DNA of 12,382 bases, taken from positions 1-12,382 of the forward strand of contig JBBDWJ010000327.1 in assembly GCA_040902925.1 (NCBI GenBank), written 5' to 3'. The notes under the pieces were generated by a model that made no database searches, had not been told where the DNA came from, and was given only the letters and a program-made list of their open reading frames with translations. This DNA is from JBBDWJ01 sp040902925. Lineage in GTDB: Bacteria > Acidobacteriota > Terriglobia > Bryobacterales > UBA6623. Shown here in pieces: positions 1 through 5,867 of this stretch (position 1 is the first letter of the stretch; each line of letters opens with the position of its first letter). Both the position numbers and the translations under genes were made by a program.

Positions 1-650
1 TCCATTCCGCCAACCAGTTGGTTCTGTTCGACTTATAGCCGGACAGCAGTGAGCCCAGGGCTAGCCGCCAAGTTTCCCACTCAAGGCTGTTTCCTTCGTT
101 CTAAGCTTTTCAACTTAGGGCTTATCAGTAGAATTGCCGAGGAAATTGTCGTCCAGCTATAGCCCGCCACGGATTTCATAGTCGAAAGCGAACTCTATTT
201 CCGACAAAAAGGGCCGTCAGAACGCCTCCCTGCCGATTGCTGCGCCGGATCGGACAGCCCGATAGAGGCGTGACGGCGCGTTTTCTTGCCCGAGAAACCT
301 AGTCTCGCTGTCAGACTCCTCACTCAGAAGCAAAATGGCGCCGGCGTGACGAATGCCGCGAGTCCACGCGTAAGTGTAATACCTTAGTCATACTATTACG
401 GGAATACTAGGGTTTTCGCCTGGGAGGGTTGGTTAGGGGATCGCTTGTGGCCCCAGCGTATGACTCTCTAATACCATCCCGCCGGGACGGCTTCCGGGTT
501 TCGAATCTTGGCGTCCGCGAAAGCGCGATGCGAAGTCTCAACGGGCCCCGGACGACGCCTGGCTGCTCCGGCAAAGGGCCGGGTGCGCGTCTTCCTGGCC
601 GCGGGGATCAAACAAGCTACATGCAAAGCGGGCGGCTCGTCAGGAGCTTC
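1..650. other. Geneless stretch, AT-richer than the rest
   Basis: No open frame here looks like a protein. The frames that run in from about 429 are antisense to the cytochrome gene and have arginine-rich, low-complexity composition. No tRNA cloverleaf could be built. A T-loop-like GTTTCGAATC lies near 497-507, but it has no matching stem or acceptor. A small inverted repeat CTAAG/CTTAG lies around 103-119, and an AT-rich dyad cluster lies at 376-412 (entered separately). The stretch could be the long leader of a gene beyond the left edge, an unrecognised RNA, or decayed sequence. I cannot choose between these. Confidence 0.5.
376..412. promoter_or_regulatory. AT-rich nested dyads, candidate regulator binding site
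   Basis: Within about 40 bp there are several symmetric elements. GTAATA (376-381) pairs with TATTAC (394-399), TAGT (385-388) pairs with ACTA (392-395), and CTA (393-395) with TAG (408-410) bounds an imperfect palindrome. The reverse complement of 393-412 closely resembles the sequence at 2902-2925 upstream of the first receiver-like gene. Short AT-rich dyads of this kind are common operators of dimeric regulators. No promoter could be fixed next to it, so the target gene is unknown. Confidence 0.3.
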
Positions 651-1169
651 TCAGCGGGGTTCGTGGCAGTAATTGCATTCCAGCGAGGCCGACTTGGCGC
701 GGTGGCAGTCCATGCACGCCGCCATGGAGATGTCGCGTTCCTTGGCGAGTACCTCGCGTTCGCCGACCGGGCCGTGACAATCGGCGCATTCGGCTCCGGC
801 GCGAGTGAGGTGCTCTTTGTGGCTGAAAAACACATAGTCGGCCACGAGATAGACCGGCTCCCAGGGAACCCGCTCGCCCCGTTTGTGGAACTCGGTGAGC
901 TTTTGGATTGCCGGGCTATCGGTCTTGATCGAGGTGTGGCACAGCATGCATCTCTCGGTCGAAACGATTTCGGCGAAATCGCCGGGCTCGGGGATCGGAT
1001 GACAGTCGAGACACTTGAGACCCTGAGAGACGTGAGGGCGGTGTTTGAACGGGATCGGTTGAGCCGGCGGCGGGCCCACCTTTTTGAGCGCCGGGAGGCC
1101 CTGCGAGAAGGCCTGCGCGCTCAAGAATCCGATCACAACAAGCCACTTGACCAGCCGCATCATGCTCAT
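651..1169 (-). CDS. ActA-like pentaheme c-type cytochrome, periplasmic
   Basis: This is a predicted exported multiheme cytochrome c of about 172 residues. The N-terminus (MSMMRLVKWLVVIGFLSAQA) is a signal peptide with a basic start, a hydrophobic core and a likely cleavage site near AQA or AFS. Five CxxCH heme motifs follow, at about residues 53, 74, 128, 152 and 165: CLDCH, CMLCH, CADCH, CMDCH and CNYCH. Extra histidines in FKHRPH and FSHKEH are candidate axial ligands. The layout (FxHxxH, a CxxCH pair, VPWEPVY, VFFSHKEH, CADCHGPV, MAACMDCHR) recalls ActA, the pentaheme subunit of alternative complex III. No other act gene is present here. I chose ATG 1169 because it opens directly into the signal peptide; the longer frame starts at a TTG at 1184, and neither start has a strong ribosome binding site. 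The gene lies 36 bp after purH and may be cotranscribed with it. It could instead be a c7-type electron carrier. Confidence 0.85.
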   Translation of the reverse strand: MSMMRLVKWLVVIGFLSAQAFSQGLPALKKVGPPPAQPIPFKHRPHVSQGLKCLDCHPIPEPGDFAEIVSTERCMLCHTSIKTDSPAIQKLTEFHKRGERVPWEPVYLVADYVFFSHKEHLTRAGAECADCHGPVGEREVLAKERDISMAACMDCHRAKSASLECNYCHEPR

Positions 1170-1205
1170 TAGTGTACTTCGCAAAACGCGAGCTGAACCG
1201 TGGCG

Positions 1206-2759
1206 TCAGTGGCGGAAATGACGGACACCGGTGAACACCATCGCCAGCTTCAGCTTGTCCGCGGCGGCGATGACCTCTTTGTCGCGCACCGACCCGCCGG
1301 GCTGGATGACGGCGATGGCGCCGTGCTTGGCTATCTCTTCGACGCCGTCAGGGAACGGGAAGAACGCATCCGAGGCAACGACGGTCTTTTTCAGTGGCAG
1401 GATGGCTTTCGACGCTCCCAGACGGGCGGCATCGACCCTGCTCATCTGGCCGGCGCCGACACCGACGGTTTGGCCGGCAACGGCGTAGACGATAGCGTTC
1501 GACTTGACGTGCTTAACGACTTTCCAGGCGAACTCGAGCGCGGCCATTTCGGCGGCGCTCGGTTTCCGTTTGGTAACGATATCGAGCTCGCCGGGGCGCG
1601 CCGTGACGCGGTCTTCGGTCTGCGCCAGAAACCCGCCCGAGATGCTTTTGATAACCAAGCTGGGCGGGGTGTCGCCGATCTCGATCAACCGCAGGTTCTT
1701 CTTTTTGGTGAGCAGCTTCAGTGCGTCGCGGGAAAAACCGGGAGCGGCGACCGCTTCCACGAAAAGCTCCCCGATAGCCGCCGCCGTTTCGGCGTCGAGC
1801 TCGCGGTTGACCGAGATCACCGAGCCAAACGCCGAGACCGGGTCGCACTCCAGCGCCTTGCGATAGGCCTCCACCAGTGTGGGCTGCTCGGCGCAGCCGC
1901 AGGGGTTGGTGTGCTTGATGATGGCTACGGCCGGCTCGTTGAATTCCTGCACCAGCGCCCAGGATGCGTCCAGGTCGACGAGGTTGTTGTAGGAGAGCTC
2001 CTTGCCGTGGAGTTGGCGAGCGCCGGCCACTCCGGATTCTCCCGTGGTATAGAGCGCCGCCTTCTGGTGCGGGTTTTCCCCGTAACGTAGCTCTGAACTG
2101 CGAGGCACGCTGAGGTCGAGCAAGGCGGGCAAGGCATCCGGATCCTCGTCGCGGGCTCCGTTCGCCGGGGAAAGGCCCGTCAGGGTACGGCTGATCGTGC
2201 GGTCATAGGCGGCGGTCACGGCAAAGGCCTGCTGGGCCAGGTACCAGAGCGTCTCGGGTGACAGATCGCCCTCGCGCTTGGAGAGCTCGCTGAGAATGCG
2301 CGGATAGTCGCGGGGATTGGTGACCACTGCCACATCCCGAAAATTCTTGGCCGCGGCCCGGATCAGAGTCGGCCCGCCGATGTCGATGTTCTCGATCAAC
2401 TCGGCGAACGCCACACCGGGTTTCGATGCCGTCTTTTCAAAGGCATAGAGGTTGACGACCACCATGTCGATGGGGGCGATGCCGTGCTTCTCGATGGCCT
2501 CGGTATGGCTAGCGTCGGAGCGGATCGCCAGTATGCCGCCCGCGATGTTGGGATGGAGGGTCTTGACCCTTCCATCCAGCATTTCGGGGAAGCCGGTAAC
2601 CTCCGAAACGTCTTTGACGGTGAGCTTGGCTTCCCTCAGAACGCGAGCCGTTCCCCCGGTCGAAATCAGCTCCACGCCTTTGCGGCTCAGCCGGCGCGCG
2701 AAATCGACGATACCGGTCTTGTCGGTGACGCTCAGCAACGCTCTGCGAATCTTGGCCAT
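1206..2759 (-). CDS. purH: Bifunctional AICAR formyltransferase / IMP cyclohydrolase
   Basis: PurH carries out the last two steps of de novo purine synthesis in the cytoplasm: formylation of AICAR with 10-formyl-THF, then ring closure to IMP. The 517 residues match the usual full length. The N-terminal cyclohydrolase (MGS-like) domain shows STGGT (33-37), EMLDGRVKTLHP (about 59-70) and NIDIGGPTLIRAAAKN (about 124-139). The transformylase half shows RYGENPHQ (about 225-232) and IKHTNPCGCA, whose Lys-His pair (about 282-283) corresponds to the catalytic pair of the family. All key segments are intact. The start is ATG at 2759, reading MAKIRRALLSVTDKTG as in the family, although no good Shine-Dalgarno precedes it. 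It is divergent from the receiver-like gene at 3116 and probably drives the cytochrome gene downstream. Confidence 0.97.
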   Translation of the reverse strand: MAKIRRALLSVTDKTGIVDFARRLSRKGVELISTGGTARVLREAKLTVKDVSEVTGFPEMLDGRVKTLHPNIAGGILAIRSDASHTEAIEKHGIAPIDMVVVNLYAFEKTASKPGVAFAELIENIDIGGPTLIRAAAKNFRDVAVVTNPRDYPRILSELSKREGDLSPETLWYLAQQAFAVTAAYDRTISRTLTGLSPANGARDEDPDALPALLDLSVPRSSELRYGENPHQKAALYTTGESGVAGARQLHGKELSYNNLVDLDASWALVQEFNEPAVAIIKHTNPCGCAEQPTLVEAYRKALECDPVSAFGSVISVNRELDAETAAAIGELFVEAVAAPGFSRDALKLLTKKKNLRLIEIGDTPPSLVIKSISGGFLAQTEDRVTARPGELDIVTKRKPSAAEMAALEFAWKVVKHVKSNAIVYAVAGQTVGVGAGQMSRVDAARLGASKAILPLKKTVVASDAFFPFPDGVEEIAKHGAIAVIQPGGSVRDKEVIAAADKLKLAMVFTGVRHFRH

Positions 2760-2901
2760 GAGTCAAGTTTACGAAGAAAAGGCGATTCTCCCATCCCGGC
2801 GGCGTGGTTTGCAAATCAGGCGTGTGGCTACCGCGTAGCTGTCGCTCAGGAGATCGGCATCCAACCAACGCGCACCATTTTTCTCAGGTGGGAACGGAAA
2901 T

Positions 2902-2925
2902 CCTTAGTGTATTCCTTCGTATTAG
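2902..2925 (+). promoter_or_regulatory. Candidate activator site upstream of first receiver-like gene
   Basis: The sequence CCTTAGT-GT-ATTCC-TT-CGTATTAG lies about 35 bp upstream of a good -35 hexamer. Allowing two 2-bp gaps, it matches the reverse complement of 393-412 (CCCTAGT-ATTCC-CGTAATAG) at 18 of 20 positions. A second CCTTAGT follows at 2939-2945. A shorter related string, ATACCCGTA (3762-3770), sits upstream of the second receiver-like gene. The position suits an activator, but this is inferred from similarity and spacing only. Confidence 0.3.
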
Positions 2926-2958
2926 AATTCGAAACTGACCTTAGTGAGCCCAAATGTA

Positions 2959-2987
2959 TTGACAAGAACAAACTGACGTACTAAAAA
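2959..2987 (+). promoter_or_regulatory. Sigma70-type promoter of first receiver-like gene
   Basis: A perfect TTGACA (2959-2964) is followed, 17 bp later, by TAAAAA (2982-2987) as a weak -10. The GTACTA string overlapping the -10 recurs at the same distance in the promoter of the paralogue (3798-3826). The predicted transcript would start near 2994 and have a leader of about 120 nt before the TTG start at 3116. This would also explain why the ATG at 2987, which lies inside the promoter, is not the true start. Confidence 0.5.
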
Positions 2988-3115
2988 TGCTAAGGACATC
3001 CAGTCGGCGAGACCAACCCGCGAACCAACCTTCCCTCCAACCGCCGCGGGACGGTGCGACGCAACTGCCCTTGCCTCTGGGTCCGTCCGTCAGCCTGATT
3101 GACCGGGAGGGTTGT

Positions 3116-3562
3116 TTGCAGCGAAAAAAACGAGCCGTAGTGGTGATGCCACGGGGGCGTTGGTCCCAAATAATCAGCGAGCTCGACTCCATCGACATTG
3201 AGGCCTTGCCAGCGGAAACGTGCCTGCAGGCCCGCGGACTGCTTCAGAACAAGCGTCGCGTAGAATTGGTCCTCAGCGACCTCAGCTTGACCGACGGCAA
3301 CTGGTGCGACGTGTTCAAGCACCTCATTGACAACGACATTCATGCTTCCATGGTGGTGATCGCACCGCAAGCCGACGAGCGCCTGTGGTCGGAAGTTCTG
3401 TGGCGCGGCGCTTACGATCTGCTGGTGGAGCCCTACGAAGAAGGCGACGTAAGACGAGTCGTCGAAGGAGCGCTCCGAGCGGCCCAGGCGATCCGCCCGC
3501 GCTCAGTAGGATCGAGTTCAGTGTCCATGGCGATCGAAGCCGCAGTCGCGGCCTCTCACTGA
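3116..3562 (+). CDS. Stand-alone degenerate receiver domain protein, copy 1
   Basis: This is a 148-residue single-domain protein with a response-regulator receiver fold and no output domain. Strand 3 ends in LVLSD followed by LSLTDGNW, which keeps the phospho-acceptor-like Asp (about 55). The other pocket residues are missing. The acidic pair after strand 1 is Met-Pro (about 11-12), the Thr/Ser after strand 4 is Ala (VVIAP), and the invariant Lys after strand 5 is Glu (LVEPYE, about 105). The C-terminal part ADERLWSEVLWRGAYD is identical in the neighbour at 3933. I chose TTG 3116 because GGGAGGG (3105-3111) sits just upstream and the protein then begins QRKKRAVVVM, in register with the paralogue's KSSMAMLVM. 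The ATG at 2987 would add a proline-rich tail and lies in the promoter. The role is unknown; it may be a phosphorylation-independent interaction module. Confidence 0.75.
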   Translation: MQRKKRAVVVMPRGRWSQIISELDSIDIEALPAETCLQARGLLQNKRRVELVLSDLSLTDGNWCDVFKHLIDNDIHASMVVIAPQADERLWSEVLWRGAYDLLVEPYEEGDVRRVVEGALRAAQAIRPRSVGSSSVSMAIEAAVAASH

Positions 3563-3932
3563 GCACTAATCCGCCGCAGTCCGGCGCAGCGAGGCTGCCC
3601 GGGGTACGCTTCGAGCGGCGACAACACTTCGCGGATCGACCGGAACGGGTCGCGCCGCAACCCGCCTTTCATTCACCCATTTTGGCCCCACCCGGCGGCC
3701 GTTACGAGTCCGTAGCGCTGCCGACATTGGCGTGTAAAGCTCGCGTGGCAGGGTGGTAACAATACCCGTAGATCCTGGTTTATGTCCAACGTTGTCATTG
3801 AGTTAGTGCGCTGAAAGTACTACACTAAGAAAGGCCCGGTTGGGTCGATTGCCTGACCGGACTTCTGACTCTTTGGTAGGGCTTGTGCCTCCGCCTCCGA
3901 GTCCTTCATCGGCTGACACGAGGAGAGCGGTT
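3563..3932. other. Spacer between the two receiver-like genes
   Basis: No protein-like frame lies between the tandem paralogues. The spacer holds a short weak hairpin just after the first stop (CGCCG/CGGCG near 3573-3587, no T tract), the string ATACCCGTA at 3762-3770, and the promoter candidate at 3798-3826. The second gene therefore appears to have its own transcription start. Confidence 0.45.
3798..3826 (+). promoter_or_regulatory. Sigma70-type promoter of second receiver-like gene
   Basis: TTGAGT (3798-3803) is followed after 17 bp by TACACT (3821-3826). GTACTA begins exactly 19 bp after the first T of the -35 here and also in the promoter at 2959-2987, which supports both. The predicted start near 3833 gives a leader of about 100 nt. 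The -35 and -10 hexamers each match the consensus at four positions, so the case rests on the shared arrangement. Confidence 0.4.
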
Positions 3933-4349
3933 ATGAAATCAAGCATGGCCATGCTGGTCATGTCGCCGGAGCGTCGTCGAACGCTCGAACACAACCTTGA
4001 GCCACTCAACGTGCAGGTCCTGCTCGCTGGTAGCTGCCAGGAAGCGCGTATCCTTCTCCAGAACAATCCCCCCGTCAGCGTAGTCATAACAGACGTTAGC
4101 CTCAATGACGGTAATTGGTGCGACATTTTTCGCTTCCTTGTCGACAAAGGCATTCATGCCAGCGTGGTGGTGAGTTCGCAGCTAGCAGACGAGCGGCTTT
4201 GGTCCGAGGTTCTTTGGCGCGGCGCCTACGACGTGCTGGTTGAACCTTACGAGGCCGACGAGGTTCGGCGCATCATCGAAGGGGCCCTTCGCGCCGCGGG
4301 TTCGCGCGCGAACGGTATGCAAGCGACGGCTTCGGCGTCGATGAACTAG
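3933..4349 (+). CDS. Stand-alone degenerate receiver domain protein, copy 2
   Basis: This 138-residue paralogue of the protein at 3116 has the same order: strand 1 AMLVM followed by Ser-Pro where receivers have two acids, strand 3 VVITD with the phospho-acceptor-like Asp (about 54), then VSLNDGNWCDIF. Strand 4 VVVSS keeps a Ser where copy 1 has Ala, and LVEPYE has Glu (about 104) in place of the invariant Lys. In the C-terminal 68 aligned residues, 49 are identical to copy 1; in the first 48 aligned residues only about 16 are. The start is ATG 3933, preceded by AGGAG at 3921-3925 with a 7-nt spacer; the open frame extends upstream to 3840 but reads as low-complexity sequence. Small receivers with ERLW...VL...GYDVL are, from memory, common in Acidobacteriota, usually with the Lys kept. 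Partner and output are unknown. Confidence 0.85.
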   Translation: MKSSMAMLVMSPERRRTLEHNLEPLNVQVLLAGSCQEARILLQNNPPVSVVITDVSLNDGNWCDIFRFLVDKGIHASVVVSSQLADERLWSEVLWRGAYDVLVEPYEADEVRRIIEGALRAAGSRANGMQATASASMN

Positions 4350-4784
4350 CCCCTAACTTGCTCGCGGATTTCACGCGGAGGCGAGGCGTGATTGACGCGC
4401 GCCGTTGCCGCGCACATACTGTTCATGCCGGCGGGCCTCTGCGCCGCAATCTTTGCCCACCTTGATTGAGGCCACGGGCTTCTCACCGCGCATCCCTGAC
4501 GCATGCGGAGCCGTCCAGCGCTAAATCCTTTCGCGGCAACACGTCCCATAACGTTTGCCAGGGCGTACTCCCCCTTGCCGCGTGCGGCCCGCCAGCGCCG
4601 CTGTATTTTCTTAGCTCGTTTCTCTTCCCGACGAACCCCAGTTTCGTAAACACCTGGAGGGCGGCGTTGCGTGTCGCGCGCTGCAATGTCTGGACGGGAA
4701 CGATTGACGCATACTAACGGTTGAGTGTGGTGCTGAGGGTGGCGCGGCCGTTTTGATCGAGCCTCCCTTTGGCGGAAGGAGTCC
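4350..4784. other. Geneless stretch, possible decayed sequence
   Basis: Open frames on both strands exist, but they are rich in Arg, Pro and Ala, begin at TTG codons without ribosome binding sites, and overlap each other, so I call no gene. One minus-strand frame (4603-4686) contains VFTKLG followed by KRNEL, faintly like the end of a LuxR-type helix-turn-helix; it is too short and isolated to annotate. TACTAA at 4712-4717 has no matching -35. The last bases include the Shine-Dalgarno of the next gene. Confidence 0.4.
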
Positions 4785-5619
4785 ATGTCCGTTTCAGCCG
4801 CCGCGCGGCTCGGCGAGATTTTTCAGCAGCCCCGAGACCCAGATCGACCTCGGGCGGGCGGCGCTCGCCTTGGCCCGGCTCGAGTATCCGGACCTCGACG
4901 AGGACGCGTATGTCGGGCGGCTGCGAGAGTTCGCGGAGCAACTGAGGCCGAAACTGCCGCCGGGCCTTACCTCAAACGAGGTGATTGCCGCGATGAGCCG
5001 GCATCTGTTTGAAGATTTGGGTTTTTGCGGCAACGCAGGCGAATACTTTGACCCGCGAAACAGCTTCCTCAACGACGTGATCGACCGCCGGACCGGCATT
5101 CCCATTACGTTGTCGATCATCTACCTGGAAGTAGCCCGCTACGCGGGGCTGCCCTACTTCGGCATCGGCCTGCCGGGTCATTTTCTCGTGAAATACGACG
5201 ACGGGAAGCGCCGCGTGTACGTGGACCCGTTCAACGGCGGCCGCACTCTGAAACGCAACCAATGCCAAAAGTGGCTGCGCGAAACGCTGGGGCGGAGGGT
5301 CGTGCTGCGCGAACACGACTTCGCGGCGGTGGGTACGGCCTACATCATCCGCCGCATGTTGAATAACCTGCGCGATATTTACCTCAATAGCCGGCGCTAT
5401 CGCAAAGGCTTGGAAGTGCTCGATATGATTCTGGTGCTGAACCCCGGCTCGACCGAAGAACTCAAACAGCGCGCTTGGCTGCACTATGAGCTCGGCCAGC
5501 GCAAGCAGGCTCGCGCCGAGCTGGAGACCTACCTTTCGTTGTGCCCCCACGCGGATGACATCGACGATGTAAAGAAATGGATAATGGCGCTGCACCGCAC
5601 CCAAGCCCGCTTGAATTGA
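4785..5619 (+). CDS. SirB1-family transglutaminase-like/TPR protein, +1 frameshift near start
   Basis: The body of the protein matches the SirB1/YchA family: a transglutaminase-like core followed by TPR repeats. Family landmarks are YFDPRNSFLNDVIDRRTG, IPITLSIIYLEVARYAGLP, the His-bearing LPGHFLVKY and VDPFNGG. No Cys is evident in the IPITLSIIYLEV segment, where the core of classical transglutaminases would carry its nucleophile, so catalysis is doubtful. The C-terminus (from about RRYRKGLEVLDMILVLNPG) is TPR-like. ATG 4785 has GGAAGGAG just upstream and opens MSVSAAARLGEIFQQP, but that frame then runs to a stop at 5012. Skipping one C in the CCCC run at 4830-4833 joins it to ETQIDLGRAAL and gives a smooth 277-residue protein. 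Otherwise translation would start at TTG 4753, with no ribosome binding site and an unlikely Pro/Gly-rich N-terminus. The cause may be a sequencing error, a real mutation or recoding. The cellular role of the family is poorly known. Confidence 0.8.
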
Positions 5620-5625
5620 CTATAC

Positions 5626-5646
5626 TATTGGCGATTTGTGATTGAC
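5626..5646. repeat. Three degenerate 7-bp units after the SirB1-like gene
   Basis: Directly after the stop codon at 5617-5619 lie TATTGGC, GATTTGT and GATTGAC, three consecutive heptamers of a GATTGGC-like type. AATTGAC (5614-5620) precedes them out of phase. With only three diverged units this may be chance, but two clearer heptamer arrays occur elsewhere in the window. Confidence 0.25.
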
Positions 5647-5688
5647 CATCCGGCGGCTGTTCGCGATGTCTTTCCTGGACGGCCCGAC

Positions 5689-5716
5689 TTGACGCCCTGC
5701 CACGGCGCGTTTTAAA
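5689..5716 (+). promoter_or_regulatory. Candidate promoter for wecB
   Basis: TTGACG (5689-5694) is followed after 16 bp by TTTAAA (5711-5716). The predicted start near 5723 would leave a leader of about 145 nt before the ATG at 5868. Apart from this, the 248 bp between the two genes show only the short heptamer run near the upstream stop. The hexamers are reasonable, but nothing else supports the call. Confidence 0.35.
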
Positions 5717-5867
5717 CAAGCACATGTTTTAGAGTTTCCGCGCAGCCTCCGCGGCCTCGTGGGAATCCCCGCCCGGGGACCCTTTCCGGCGATCGGCCGT
5801 TTCGTTAACGGAGCCAGGCCGCTTTCGCGGCGTGGGGCAGGCGCGAACCGCTTGCCGCTGCTTATCG

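Noticed and set aside
422..520. Possible tRNA (T-loop-like GTTTCGAATC)
   Set aside because: The flanking bases do not form a T stem, there is no matching acceptor stem, and no anticodon arm could be placed.
429..1172. Long plus-strand open frame opposite the cytochrome gene
   Set aside because: It is antisense to a gene with five CxxCH motifs and a signal peptide, and its own protein is Arg/Gly-rich with no recognisable domain.
1200..2090. Plus-strand open frame of 296 codons opposite purH
   Set aside because: It is a mirror of the well-conserved purH on the other strand, caused by high GC codon use.
4466..4717. Plus-strand frame of 83 codons in the same gap
   Set aside because: TTG start without a ribosome binding site, and no recognisable protein features.
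4753..4784. TTG 4753 as the true start of the SirB1-like gene
   Set aside because: No Shine-Dalgarno, and the resulting N-terminus looks like out-of-frame sequence. The ATG at 4785 with GGAAGGAG plus a one-base shift gives a better protein, though TTG cannot be fully excluded.
4346..4786. Minus-strand basic open frame in the gap before the SirB1-like gene
   Set aside because: Arg-rich low-complexity composition, no family, and the start lies over the next gene's ribosome binding site on the other strand.
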